A DNA stretch of 64,000 nucleotides from Balaenoptera acutorostrata. Its lineage: Eukaryota; Chordata; Mammalia; Artiodactyla; Balaenopteridae. The position numbers and the translations under genes are program-made. The notes beneath the pieces are model-generated. The model saw only the letters and a program-made list of their open reading frames with translations, had not been told where the DNA came from and did not search any database. The DNA lies in assembly GCF_949987535.1 (NCBI RefSeq), contig NC_080079.1, positions 2,302,501-2,366,500 of the forward strand. The letters run 5' to 3'. Of the stretch, positions 23,180 to 34,418 are shown piece after piece. The first letter of the stretch is position 1, and each line of letters opens with the position of its first letter.

Positions 23180-23620
23180 CCGGCCACAATCCTTCTCCAC
23201 ACAAATGTTACATTCATAACATTAATCACCTGTCAACTTACTGCAGAGGCAATTAAGATCAAGTTGATTATCACAGTTTAACACATATTCGAACGATTTG
23301 GCGAACACCAAAGTAGCCTGGGTAATCTCTCTCCATCTAATTACCTCCGAACGCAGCCCAGGACTTCACTCCCCGTAACCCTGAAGCTCTGAGGCTACCA
23401 AGGGAAGCCGAAGCACAATCTCAGCACTTTGTGGAAACAGGGCATGAAACCAGAGTTGGTTCACTTAGCCAAGTGAGCTCAAAATAAACTTAATTTAATT
23501 CCCATTTTCTGAAAAGTTGTCAAATGCCTTTAATTAAAACACATCCCCTGAAATAGTTTTAAAATAAATATGTTTTAAATAAACAAACTTGAGCCTTAAT
23601 CTAATTCTGATATCTCAGAG
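23180..23620. other. Candidate conserved non-coding element with TAAT cluster
   Basis: An AT-rich 440-bp block contains at least six TAAT-core sites in short order, including ATTAATCACC, GCAATTAAGATCAA, TTGATTATCAC, CTAATTACC, CTTAATTTAATTCC and TTTAATTAAAAC. No repeat family fits and no frame is open for long. The site density suggests a developmental enhancer; this is inference from sequence alone. Confidence 0.3.
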
Positions 23621-23679
23621 GGAAGGAAAAGCCATGATCCTGATCCCTCTAAAGAAGGGTGAAGACTTCCCTTAAAATC

Positions 23680-23830
23680 AGTCCCAGGGCGCCTCTTCCA
23701 GGAAGCCCTCCCGATCGTCCCCAGGCACAACTACTCTCCCCAGCCCCCTTTCTTTTCTCATAACTGTCTTTCTGAGAGAGCACTGTCTACCCAATGACAG
23801 AATAATGCTTTGGAAAATATAAAGTGCTAT
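23680..23830 (+). mobile_element. L2 LINE 3' region remnant
   Basis: The segment 'cgcctcttccaggaagccctcccgatc' followed by 'tttcttttctcataactgtc' follows the L2 3' region. The end near 23810 resembles 'aaagtgctatatgaac', seen at the ends of old mammalian SINE or LINE copies. Confidence 0.6.
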
Positions 23831-25559
23831 ATGAACACTCTTTATGGTTGCTATCTGCTACCTGTCACTCCACTGCACCTGAGGTCAGGTAACAAGGGGT
23901 ATTATCCAAGAAGAAACCTCCCCAAAAGGAACCACAGCGCTTAGTAATGGCAGGCAGGCTGGCAGGCAGAAGGAGAGGGTTTGGAGGCCAGCGGTCCTGA
24001 GCTGGTCCTGCCTCTGCAGCTACTGGCCCTGTGATTGAGGCAAGGTTGGCAGGTATAGGGGGCAGTAGCTGTGGGGAGAGGCTGGGACATTTCTCCGCAG
24101 CCCACTGCATGGAACATTCTTGTGTTTACAATCCTGTCCATACCAGAAAGTGACAGGCTCCTTCCTTCCGCCACCTCTTCTGGAACCAGAGACAGGGAGA
24201 GGGCGCTCAGGTGGGCCTCGTGCATCAGGATGGAGGAGAAAGCTCGGTGTGGGAGTGAGGAGGCCTGCTGGTCCCACCTGCGCCAGCGAGCTGGGCAAGT
24301 CACGGTGCCCCAGCGTGTGGGGCTGCAGGAGGCCATGCCCAGGGTCCTTCCCGCCCTGGAGAGCGATGGATCCAAGCAGCGCCCGCAGGAGGCCTCTATT
24401 ACCATAACGTGGGCTGTGTTTATTTTAAAGTAAAGAACAAAGATAATTACCAACAGTGCTCTTCTCTAGGGGCAGAGAGCCAGGTGCTAGGGGTGGGGGT
24501 GGGGGGCAGTGAGGGTGTTCATGAATATTTACCACATTTATACTATTTTCAAAATTAAATTCTACGCTATTTCCCACAGCAAGCATACATTACTTTGATA
24601 ATCATTACACAACACAATTTTGAAAAATCATTCATTGAGGTGCAAGACGGGTGACATCTCTTAAATTTAATTTATAATCATATTAGCCACGATTTTCCAA
24701 TCAAACCACAGGAATGTTTGGTGCCCTAGTCGGCGGGCCCCGGGAAGCCCACAGGAGCGCTCTGCCACGACGGAAGCTTGCTCAGACTCCCACGTCGGCT
24801 GCCCACCCCTCCCGCCCCCTCCTCCTTCCCCAGCACGAGGGAGGGACCTGATTTGGAGCATCCGTCGCTCCGGATGCCGCCTTCTGACCCGGTGCACGCA
24901 AAGAGGCAGCCCCGGCCAGTGGGCGTTTGTGAAGGTGAAAAGCAGCCTCTTCTCTTCCTGGACCAGCCCGCAACCCGCCGGCATCCATGCCCCCGCGTCC
25001 CCGCCTGCCACGGATCAACCCCCTCAGACGCCTTTGCTGGACGTCCAGGGAAAGTTCCGGAGGGTGGGCGAGGAGAGAGAACAAGGAGAAATACCTGCGC
25101 TCAGGTGATCTCTATTCTCACACCTTCCCAAATAAAGCCCAACTCCGGGCAATGTGCTGAGGCCGCAGGGACAACTCGGAAGCCCGCCGTGATGCTGGAA
25201 ACTTCGGGGCTGCAGTGCAAGTAGCAGGTGAGCTTCACGGAGCACCTAACTTGCTGCAGGCCCAGGCTAAGCGTCCAGGAGGTGATCCGTCATCAGGGCC
25301 ACTTCAGAGACAGAGGCCCAGGCTCCCTGGACCCCCAAGAGTGGCCCCAGGGCTCTCCTTCTGGTGCTGGAGCCAGGCCAAGAGCCCACGCCCTCGCCCA
25401 CAGACGGTGGGGCTGAGAAACAAGGGCATCAGGTCCACACACCTCCTTTAAAAAGTTCCCCTCTGAGTCCCACGGCGAGCACCACCATGGAGGAAGGCTC
25501 GGGCACTGATCCGAACGCTGCCCACACCACACGCTTACAGTTTTGACTTAAAATGTTGG
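23831..25559. other. Single-copy sequence, no gene recognised
   Basis: Possible diverged MIR near 23985-24050. A strong G-run motif lies at 24490-24515. 24700-25500 is GC-rich with frames open on both strands, none recognisable. No exon or RNA gene. Confidence 0.35.
24490..24515 (+). other. G-quadruplex-forming motif
   Basis: Four G-runs (4, 5, 6 and 3 Gs) are separated by loops of 1, 1 and 6 bases, satisfying the standard intramolecular G-quadruplex pattern. It sits just downstream of AT-rich DNA with no recognised promoter. Confidence 0.7.
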
Positions 25560-26230
25560 CAACGTGAGCTGCCTGGGTCTCTTGGTGTCCATTTCATGGA
25601 ACTTGGACGTTGATTCTACTAGTTTAAATGTTATGGAAACGTGCACTGCTTTTTGCATTTATTTCATGTTACGGGTCAGATCTGTGGTTATTGGGAGACT
25701 GTAGTCAAAAATATGATCAGCAATGAAAACACTGCAGTCAGACCAGAAAATACATGGCTGCTTCCGAAGGTGATAAATGGGGCGACGTGTCACTTCATTT
25801 TCATTTTATCTAATGACATTCTGACTTTAAGTCAACTGTTCTTACAAATATGATCATGTAATTGGGGCATCTGTCTTGTTCATTATTTGGCAAACATGTC
25901 CTTTTAGCACCAGTCCAAATGAAATTTGGGGAATTTGGCTAATCACAATTTAACAGATGTTTTGTCCAGTTCTACACAATCTTAATTTTAACAGACACAA
26001 ATCCCTCCACTCCCTGACGCTCTAACTGGCGTCTCTCCATGCCTATACAGAACTGTAAAGGTGAGAGAATAATGATTTTATCACATCTAGTCTTCATCCT
26101 GCAGCTTTATTTAATTTAACTGGCATCCCATTTGACCTAAGAACAATTATTTAAAGCAAGCCTTGACAAACCGGTTTCACATAGAACCAGTTTTTTTCTG
26201 TACTGTATCTCAATAGCCTCCCAAAGCTGA
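25560..26230. other. Candidate conserved non-coding element
   Basis: AT-rich single-copy block with motifs such as GGCTAATCACAATTTAACAG, TATTTAATTTAACTGGC and CATGTAATTGGGG. It lacks long frames and any recognised repeat. Regulatory function is possible but unproven. Confidence 0.25.
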
Positions 26231-26924
26231 CATCTTAAATATTCAACAGCAGAGGTTCAACGCTCTCCCACGTGGGCTCTGATGTAAAAGTCCATGAATG
26301 CACAAAAAGAAACTAGAGTTTATTTCAACATCCAGGAGATGTAAAAGGCAAACACCCTCAAATAAGATGGTCTTCTAATCCTTACCAAGGACAGCAGGGG
26401 CCTCATCTAAGGGGCAGTAACATCAGACACTGCTGCGAAGGCTCAGGGTAAAAACTAAACATTTCAATTACCCCTTTCTGCAGGAAAATCGGTTCTCTCT
26501 GCCTTGGACCGTAATTACCCAGGTGCCGTCTCTGTCTGTCTCCCAAGTGCTGGCTTTTTACCTTAAGTGATTGGCTTCTCGAAATAAGAGTGCACACCCC
26601 ACTTTACTTGGAATAAAAGTGAGAGCTTCTTAAAAGGACACATGTGAGAGAAATTAAAGGGAGGTAATAACACTATCACATCAAGATATGAATGGAAAAG
26701 ACACGTTCTGACTAAGAAATGAGACAATTTGGGCTCTAAGAAAAGCATCTAGCACATTGTCTCTACTTATCTTGTAACAAAATTATGCCTCTTTTCATGC
26801 ATAAATCGGAAGCATTTTCCATCATTTTGCTTGAGGAAAAGCACCAGCTTTCTGGGTTTCCTGATTTTTAACACTGGGCGTGTCTGCTTAACGCCACCCT
26901 GGCCCCCTGGATGACAGTGACACC
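26231..26924. other. Single-copy AT-rich sequence, no gene recognised
   Basis: No repeat family, frame or RNA gene recognised. Confidence 0.35.
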
Positions 26925-27085
26925 CAGAGCCCAGGCTTGGACCTAACTCACCACTGACCGGTGCTGTGACGCCAGTCACCCCAATAACCTCTCGATTCCT
27001 CAGTCTCTTTATCCCAAAGATGAGGATAGTAGGGCACCTACCTCCGGGGTGCTGGGAGGAGAAGAGGTGACAGATGCTCGGGGCC
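26925..27085 (+). mobile_element. MIR SINE remnant
   Basis: Follows the MIR order: 'ctgtgacgccagtcacccc', 'aacctctcgattcctcagtctc', 'aaagatgaggatagtagggcacctacctc'. Old and diverged, with no visible target duplication. Confidence 0.7.
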
Positions 27086-28629
27086 CAGCATGCATTGATG
27101 TTATTCCCATGGGAGGACCCACCCCTGGAGGAGCCGCCAGACACGTCATGGCAGGACCTATAGCCCCGGCCACCCACTGGCCCCATGGCTCCCTCCCCCA
27201 CGTCTCCTATATCTCAGAGCCACTTACAATCCCCTTGATCGTCCCATACACTTCCCCCGCCACCACGGACGACGGACACCCAAGCGTCCACGGTCACACC
27301 GCCCAGAAGGAAGAGCTGCATCATGGTGGGAATTCCTGCCTGGCACCTGTCACCTCCACAGAGGTGCCCCTTCAGCCGCATCCATGTCTGCGTCCCTCTA
27401 GAATCGAGCACAGACAGACCTGCCACCGCGCGTGTGCCCTCACAGGTCAGCCTCATACGGAGCGGCCCACCCCTCAGCCCGAGACTGACACGCCCACGTG
27501 TCTCCTCCAGCCCCAAGACACTCACAAAAACCTTCCCGAACCATATTAAATTCATTCTGATTTTTAAAAAATTCATGTGAAGGCGATCTGAGTCAATGTA
27601 TTGAAATGAGATTTCTTAATTTGCTTTAAGTACCATGAAAACACACAAATGAAAAAAAAAGCTGCTCTTGCCATAGGACCTAGGAAGCATTTAGTGGCAA
27701 GAACCCCGGCTCTGGAGGCCAGAGTGTGCTTCGCAGCAGGACTCCTGGTCCCCACCCCACAGGGAGGCAGAGAGAACGCACCAGAGGCACCGGTGACAGA
27801 GCCCAGGGCACAGGGGGCTCTTAACATGTGGACATCATTTCATTCAATAATTACTTATTATCAAGCATTTTTCAAAACGAGAATGTCAAGGGTACATTAA
27901 GAAGTGACACTGGTGTCCACCGACATGCCACCTTCTGGTCCCAAACAATGGAAAGTGGGAAGCAGCACTGCAAAGGGCCTCCCTCTCATCTCTGAGAAGC
28001 ACACGTTAGGTCTGCAGCAGAGCCGTGCCCACCAGGCGCCGGGGGTAGGGGAGAGGTCAGCTACGCACAGCCCCCGGGCCTGCACTGCGGGAGGTCCGAG
28101 GTCCTGCCGGTAGCATGAAGGGAAGAGCACTGTCCCCGTATGTCCAGGCCCGAGGAGCCTGGATCTCTGGGTCTCAAACATGTGAAGCCGACTTTCAAAT
28201 AAAAGTGGATTCCTTAAATCCATAAATATGGATTCCTCCATATCATGATGGGCTGCAGTGGGTAAAGCGGGCGTGGTGATGAGTGGTCCCCCCAGGTTAG
28301 AATCCATCTCACAACCCTGAAAGGCTTTCCAGAACCTCTCAGGATCCACGGGTTCCAGTTGAAGAACCCTGACCGAGGACTGATCTAAGAGGGAACCAAC
28401 ATCAGTGGGCTCTGCATCTCACAACCAACTGCAAAGGGATGAACGCTTGCAACCTGCGGTCTCGCGTTTCCAACCTGAGCCTGAGTCAGGCTCACTCTCT
28501 CCTTAAGAAACACAGAACACTTTAACACGTGGCTCACGATGAAATTCCGCAGCCTGAAAGAGTGAGAATCATATCCTGGGGATTGGGAAGAAAAGTCTGC
28601 CGAACTATGTTCGTGCCAACAAAAGAATG
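27086..28629. other. Single-copy sequence, no gene recognised
   Basis: GC-rich to about 27540, mixed after. A weak MIR-like stretch may lie near 27690-27850. Frames open on both strands around 27049-27580 have no recognisable products. Confidence 0.35.
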
Positions 28630-29229
28630 TTTTGTAAAACATCAGACTCAGGTTACCTGATTTCAAACCATTATAAAGTAATAATAATTAAAATAGTGCA
28701 ATATTGGCATAAAGGTAGACAATTAGATCAACTGAACAAAACAGATGCCAGAAGTAGATCCACACATATATGGACAACACAACCGAGTTTTGACAAAGAT
28801 ACAAAGGCAATTAAATAGAGAAAGGTAATCTTTTCAAAAAACGGTCCTAGAACAATGGGATGGCTATATGCAAAAAAATAAAAAGAACTTCAATCCATAC
28901 ATCATACTCTAAACAGAAATTAATTCAAATTAGGTAATAGACCTAGATATAAAACCTAGAATCACAACACTTCAAAAGAAACATAAGATAAAATCTTTGT
29001 GACCTTGAGTTAGACAAAGATTTCTTAGATATGACACTCTAAGCACAATCTATAAAATAATAAATCAATAAATGGGACTTCATCAAAATTTAAAACTTCT
29101 GCTATTCAACAGACACTGTCAAGAGAATGGAAAGGAAAAGCACAGCTTGGAGAAAATATTGCAAAGTATATGTCTAAAAAAAAAAAAGGACTTGTATCCA
29201 GAATATACAAAGAACTCTCAAAACATCAA

Positions 29230-29797
29230 GGAGAAAATATTTGCAAATGATGTGACCGATGAGGGCTTAATTTCCAAAATATACAAACAGCTCGTACAGC
29301 TCAACAACAAACAACCAACCCAATCAAAAAACGGGCAGAAGACCTAAACAGACATCTCTCCAAAGAAGACATACAGATGGCCAAGAGGCACATGAAAAGA
29401 TGCTCGACGTGGCTAATTATTAGAGAAGTGTAAATCAAAACTACAATGAGATACCACCTGACACTGGTCAGAATGGCCATCATTAAAAAGTCTACAAATA
29501 ATAAATGCTGGAGAGGGTGTGCAGGAAAGGGAACCCTTCTACACTGTTGGTGGGAATGTAAGTTGGTGCAGCCACTATGGAGAACAGTACGGAGGTTCCT
29601 CAAAAAAATTAAAAATAGAACTACCATATGACCCAGCAATCCCACTACTGGGCATATATCTGGACAAAACTATAAATCAAAAAGATACATGCACTCTGGT
29701 GTTCATAGCAGCACTATTCACAATAGCCAAAACATGGAAACAACTTAAATGTCCACTGACAGGATGAATGTATAAAGATGTGGTATGTATGTGTGTG

Positions 29798-29840
<43 letters not shown>

Positions 29841-29989
29841 GAATATTACTCGGCCATAAAAAGAATGAAATATTGCCATTTGCAGCAACATGGGTGCATC
29901 CAGAGATTGTCATACTGAGTGAAGTAAGTCGGAAAGAGGAAGACAAATACCATATGATATCACTTATATGTGGCATCTAAAATATGATA
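29230..29989 (+). mobile_element. Younger L1 ORF2 C-terminal piece inside the old L1
   Basis: This covers the C-terminal part of L1 ORF2, including the cysteine-rich region ([12 protein letters not shown] at about 29547-29582) and the segment ending in YHMISLICGI (about 29951-29980). It stops about ten bases after the ORF2 stop codon, with no 3' UTR and no poly(A). The near-repeat CAAAACATCAA (29219-29229) and CAAAACTCAA (29990-29999) flanks it like a target-site duplication. The frame is broken by stops and by a TG/CA microsatellite, so it makes no protein. Confidence 0.85.
29785..29835. repeat. (TG)n/(CA)n microsatellite inside L1
   Basis: A TATG/TGTG stretch followed by about 17 CA dinucleotides replaces the short TATATATA-like stretch expected at this point of L1 ORF2, so it expanded within the inserted L1. 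Confidence 0.95.
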
Positions 29990-30770
29990 CAAAACTCAAC
30001 AATCAGAAAAAGTGAGCAAAAGATATACAGACATTCCACCAAAGAAGAGACAGAGATGGCAAATTAGCACAGGAGAAGATGTTCCACATCATGGGTCATT
30101 GAGGAAATGCAAATTAAAACCACAGTGAGATATCTCTCCAACTTATTAGAAGAGCTGAAATCAGTAAGACTGACCCTGCAGAGACTGTGGAGGAATGGGG
30201 ACGTTCATCCACTGCTGAGGGGAATGTAAAATGGTGCAAAGGTTAAAGGTTAAATGTATGCCTAACCAGGAACCAGCTGTTCCACTCACAGGTGTTTTTC
30301 GTAGGAAATGAAAGCGCATGTCCACACAAAGACTTGTGAGTGAATTTTCAGAGCAGTTTTCTTTGCAATAGCCAGAAACTGGAAACAACCCAAATACCCC
30401 GCAGCAGCTGAGTAGATAAAGGAACTGGGATGGGTCTATGCCGCGGAATCCGACTCAGCGATGAAAAGGATGAACTCCTGATACTCTCAACAGCATGAAT
30501 GAACCTGAGAACGGTTACTCTGATTGAAAGAAGCTGGACAAGAAAGAATACATACCCTATGGTCCCTTTTTTATAAAATGAGAAGATGCGGTGACAGAAA
30601 GCAGGTAAGTGCATGCCTAAGAGCAGGAGGGGGCTTCGGAGGGTGGGAGAGAGGGATCGCCAACGGGCATGGCAGTGGTGGTTTCTAGAGCATATACACC
30701 TGCCCAAACATCAAACCGTGTGCTTTAAATGTGCTGGTTTATCGTATATCAATTAGACCTCAGTAAAACT

Positions 30771-31028
30771 GTTAGAGCCGTGCTTGTGAAATTAACAAAT
30801 GTTATTTTTTAAATAAGGGTCTTGTAAACTCGGCAATAGCACTGTCAAATGCTTATGATAAAATACTCTGAGATTAGAACAGGAATTTAAACAGTATACC
30901 TAAGTTCAGCTCTTTTTACGTAAGAAAAATAGAACAGCCTTGTTAGCAAAACATGACTGAAGTAGCTGAAAATGTAGACAGTGCCTGTATCTGCGTGGTA
31001 AGGCTGAGGAAGATATTCTTCCCAAATT
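30771..31028. other. AT-rich unassigned sequence
   Basis: Short AT-rich stretch between the old L1 and the next SINE. Confidence 0.4.
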
Positions 31029-31041
31029 CTGATCATTTCTT

Positions 31042-31392
31042 TTTTCTTTTTTTTTTAAACACGTGCAATTTTCTTCAGAGGAGATTACATTCATTCATTC
31101 ATTCATTCATTCATTTATTTATTTATTTATGGCTGCGTTGGGTCTTCGTTTCTGTGCGAGGGCTTTCTCCAGTTGCGGCAAGCGGGGGCCACTCTTCATC
31201 ACGATGCGCGGGCCTCTCACTATCGCAGCCTCTCTTGTTGCGGAGCACAGGCTCCAGACGCTCAGGCTCAGTAGTTGTGGCTCACGGGCCCAGTTGCTCC
31301 GCGGCATGTGGGATCTTCCCAGACCAGGGCTCGAACCTGTGTCCCCTGCATTGGCAGGCGGACTCTCAACCACTGCACCACCAGGGAAGCCC
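31042..31392 (-). mobile_element. CHR-family SINE, full length
   Basis: Minus-strand CHR copy with head GGGCTTCCCTGGTGGTGCAG and B box near GGTTCGAGCCC. Its tail is a compound (ATTC)n(ATTT)n run on the plus strand (31090-31131), followed by about 35 unique bases and a second T-run. The exact 13-bp duplication CTGATCATTTCTT (31029-31041 and 31393-31405) flanks it. Frames at 30953-31407 and 31119-31400 are read-throughs of the element. Confidence 0.96.
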
Positions 31393-31405
31393 CTGATCAT
31401 TTCTT

Positions 31406-32024
31406 GATTGCCATTTTAATCCACAAGGACCTGCCACGATGCTTCTCAGGAGGGAAAGCCTGGGTGGGAAGGGTGTGTTTCCACGTCTCCAACCACAAGG
31501 GCAGGGTCTGTGCAGAGGTGGGAGACGGCGCTCAGCACGCAGGAAGCCAGCAGCTCCATGCTGTCGGCTGTCCCTCATTCTTCACTGACTAGGAAAACCA
31601 GACCCCAGCCTCCACCCACACCCACCCCACAGCTGCCCCTGCCGCTGCCTGGTCCTAATTGCAGTCTCCCCTCTGTGTGCTGCAGCCCAGACACACTCAG
31701 AATTGACTTGGCAGCTGCCAGGCCTGAGGTCTCAAATTTACCTTCTCACTCAGCCTTTTGAGAGATGGATGTCCTCACGGAAAACAGTCTTGCCCTTCAA
31801 AACCACCATCACGTTGAGACATGAGTTCAGACTCCTGCAAACAGCTCTGCTGAGATTTCCCAGGATCCGGGGAGGGGCCTGGTTAGGGTCCCAAAGGTAG
31901 CAGTTTGGAAAGAGAAAAACAAAGCTGGTTTTCCACGCAGCAACTCAAACACTTGTTCTTGCCTTTGAATAATTAAAAACACTGATTTTCAAAAAAAAAA
32001 GGAATGGATGAAGAACTTCACCCT
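31406..32024. other. Single-copy sequence, no gene recognised
   Basis: Mixed composition. No exon or repeat recognised. Confidence 0.4.
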
Positions 32025-32200
32025 GGATCAGACACCGTGCTGAGCATCTCACGTATGTTTACCCATTTATCCTCCCCTCTTGTCAGGTTCTGTGTCCAGT
32101 ACACAGAGAGGGAAACGGAAGCGTGGAGATGTTAGCATTCTCAGTGGCAGTCCGGGGGGGTCAGGATTTGAACCCCGGGAGCCTATACAGCTCCTGCCAG
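32025..32200 (-). mobile_element. MIR SINE remnant
   Basis: Minus-strand MIR: 'gacaccgtgctgagcatctcacg', 'cagagagggaaacggaagcg' and 'gtcaggatttgaaccccgggagcc' match the reverse MIR consensus in order. Confidence 0.8.
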
Positions 32201-32639
32201 CGCCTTCGCCCTGTTCAACAAGCACCAGCGTAGGACTCACCGGCCCCCCGCTGCCCGGTGAAGGGCGGTGTGGTGCAGCAGGCACAAACCCCAGAGGCAC
32301 CCGCCAGCTTCGCCGCTCAAAGCAGACCGGTCTACATTCGCCCAGGTCTCCCCCAGTTCCTTCCACCTCCTCTCTTCCCCTGCTTGCGGATCTCTTCTCC
32401 AGCATCACGACTTACACCATATTCACTGATGCTTAGCCCTGTAATTCAACAAAATAGCTTTAGAATTACTAACCCGTGCCTCTGCAGGAAATAAGCCCAC
32501 TGACTAGAGTTCAGACACGGTTAGAGGTTTTTGTCCTCAAGGATGTAGAGTCCAGATGCTGTGTTCAGAAGTCACCCGGCAAGTCCCCCACTGCGTGGCC
32601 CTCCCCTGCCCTCGTGAGGGTGTGGTCTTCATCTTGGAA
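32201..32639. other. Single-copy sequence, no gene recognised
   Basis: GC-rich at first, with frames open in several phases. No recognisable product. Confidence 0.4.
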
Positions 32640-33929
32640 AACAAGTCACTTTACTTTTTCTGTGTTCCACTCCAGGTTGCCCCACCCTCCATCCTTGTTG
32701 ATTTTACTGATTTCCTTTTTGGCGTAGTGAAATATGAACATGGGTCCAGAAGTCTGCACAGTAAGAGGGACACAGAGGCATGTCATCCCCCACCCCCCAT
32801 CCTTCCTGTTCTTTCACCCAATCCCACCCACTCAGGCAGGCACCAGTTCCGGTGGTCTCTGGATTACCCTTGGTGTGTGTAGTTTGTTTGTTTCACAAAT
32901 GAACAAATGCACGTATATTTTCCTATTTCCCCCCTTTATGCAAACAATGGCATACTACATTCTTCTGCACTTTGCTTTTTTTTTCCCCACTTAATAATAT
33001 ACCCTGGATATGATTCCATACCAGTTTATAGAAATCTTTCTCATTATTTTTTAAAGCTGTATAGTAAATACTTCATGGTTTGCATATGTCAGGGATTATT
33101 CAGCTGCTCTCCTGTATAAGAGCATTTAGGTTGTTTCCAATATTTTATAATTACAAACGATGTTGCAATAATAACTTTGTAAATGTGTGTTTTTATACTT
33201 GCATTGGAAGGGAGTTATCAGTATCTATCAGTTACTACTTTCTTGAGTATTTTTATCAGGACAAATTATCAAATTTCGTAAGAGACTTCTTCAGTACCTA
33301 AGGATAAAACCATGCATTTTCCTCTTAGATCTATTAATATATATTGTATTATATTAAGGGGTTCTCCAATATTAAACCAACATTGAATTAACAAAACAAA
33401 AATCCCACTTAGAGAGTGATATCATTTTCTTAACACGATATTAGACTCTGCATTGGTTCAAAATTGCATTAAATTAATTTGCATTGCACTATCATCAGAA
33501 TAACATTCTAGAATCGAGATTGCTAGGGCAAAAGAGGGACACACATGTATTTTTTTCGGCTATTGCTAAATCCCTTCCATAAGGGTATAAAAGTTTACAT
33601 TCCCGCCAGCAAAATATGAGGGTGCCTGTTCCCCTGCAACCTCACCAAAGGAGTGGGGAATTTATTTTAACACTTTTGTCAACCCGTTAAGTGAGAAATG
33701 TCACCTCAGTGTGGCTTTAATTTGCATCTATTGCTTTACAAGGTTGAAATCTTTTCAGATGTCTAAAGGCACAATTAGCACCTCAACTCTGGTCCAATGT
33801 TGAGTAGTGGTGGAAATTCATTCGGAGGATCTCTAACTGGTTTCTGATCATTTTGGAAAATCTCTCCCCATTTAGTAAGTTGCATACTGAAGGACTAAAG
33901 CATATGTATTTTATCGTGTTAATAAAGTC
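32640..33929 (-). mobile_element. Old L1 3' UTR and ORF2 end (antisense)
   Basis: Reads as the reverse of an old mammalian L1 3' region: 'tagaaatctttctcattattttttaaagctgtatag', 'ggttgtttccaatattttataattacaaacgatgttgc', 'cattcccgccagcaaaatatgagggtgcctg' and 'gtgtggctttaatttgcat'. It is interrupted at 33224-33450 by a copy of sequence that belongs further into ORF2. Confidence 0.8.
33224..33450. repeat. Displaced duplicate, copy 1
   Basis: This 227-base block is about 95% identical to 33930-34149 in the same orientation. It differs by about eight substitutions and three or four small indels. Within the surrounding L1 it is out of place: L1 3' UTR sequence continues on both sides, whereas the block is ORF2-derived. 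Confidence 0.92.
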
Positions 33930-34149
33930 TCTATCAGTTACTACTTTGAGTATTTTTATCAGGACAAATTATCAAATTTTGTAAGAGACTTCTTCAGTAC
34001 CTAAGGATAGAACCATGCATTTTCCTCTTAGATCTATTAATATATACTGTATTATATTAAGGGGTTCTCCGATATTAAACCAACATTGAATTAACAGAAA
34101 AAAATCCCACTTAGAGTGCGGTATCATTTTCTTAACATATTAGACTCTG
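33930..34149. repeat. Displaced duplicate, copy 2 (likely source)
   Basis: Partner of 33224-33450, starting TCTATCAGTTACTACTTT and ending TTAGACTCTG. Here the sequence fits the antisense ORF2 reverse transcriptase region of the old L1, so this copy is the probable original. Confidence 0.9.
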
Positions 34150-34418
34150 TTTATTTCTGCCTTCATCTCTCTTGTTTCACTCAATTATTTTGGTTTACTT
34201 TGTGGTTCCTTTTCCAACTTTTTGAGAAGGAAAATTAATTCATTTATTTTCATCCTTTTATTTTTATTTATAAAGATATTTAAGGCTTTACATTTTCCTC
34301 TGATCATGCTTTTAGATATGAACCAAAGGATTTGATACAAAGTGTTTTCACTGTTGTTTTTTATGGATACTGTAATTTTGGTTTGAATTCTCCTGCATTC
34401 AAGAATTAATAGGGCTTT

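Larger units (their letters stand above)
28630..30770 (+). mobile_element. Old L1 (L1M type) ORF2 3' part and 3' UTR, interrupted
   Basis: Starting at about 28640 it follows L1 ORF2 between the reverse transcriptase and C-terminal domains ('cctgatttcaaaccattataaagt', 'atccacacatatatgg', 'tgggacttcatcaaaatt'). It breaks at 29229 and resumes at 29990 with the next expected ORF2 sequence ('caaagaagagacagagatggcaaat'). It runs to a typical 3' end at 'tcaattagacctcagtaaaactgtt' (about 30768). Frames carry many stops and frameshifts. The interruption at 29230-29989 is a younger L1 piece. Confidence 0.9.

Noticed and set aside
29446..29767. Conserved protein with [12 protein letters not shown] motif, also at 34631 and 38521
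   Set aside because: This is the C-terminal region of L1 ORF2 in truncated, frame-broken copies, not a host gene.
30953..31407. Overlapping 93-147-codon frames resembling each other at several loci (10415, 11535, 31063, 41497)
   Set aside because: They resemble each other because they are translations of the same SINE family.
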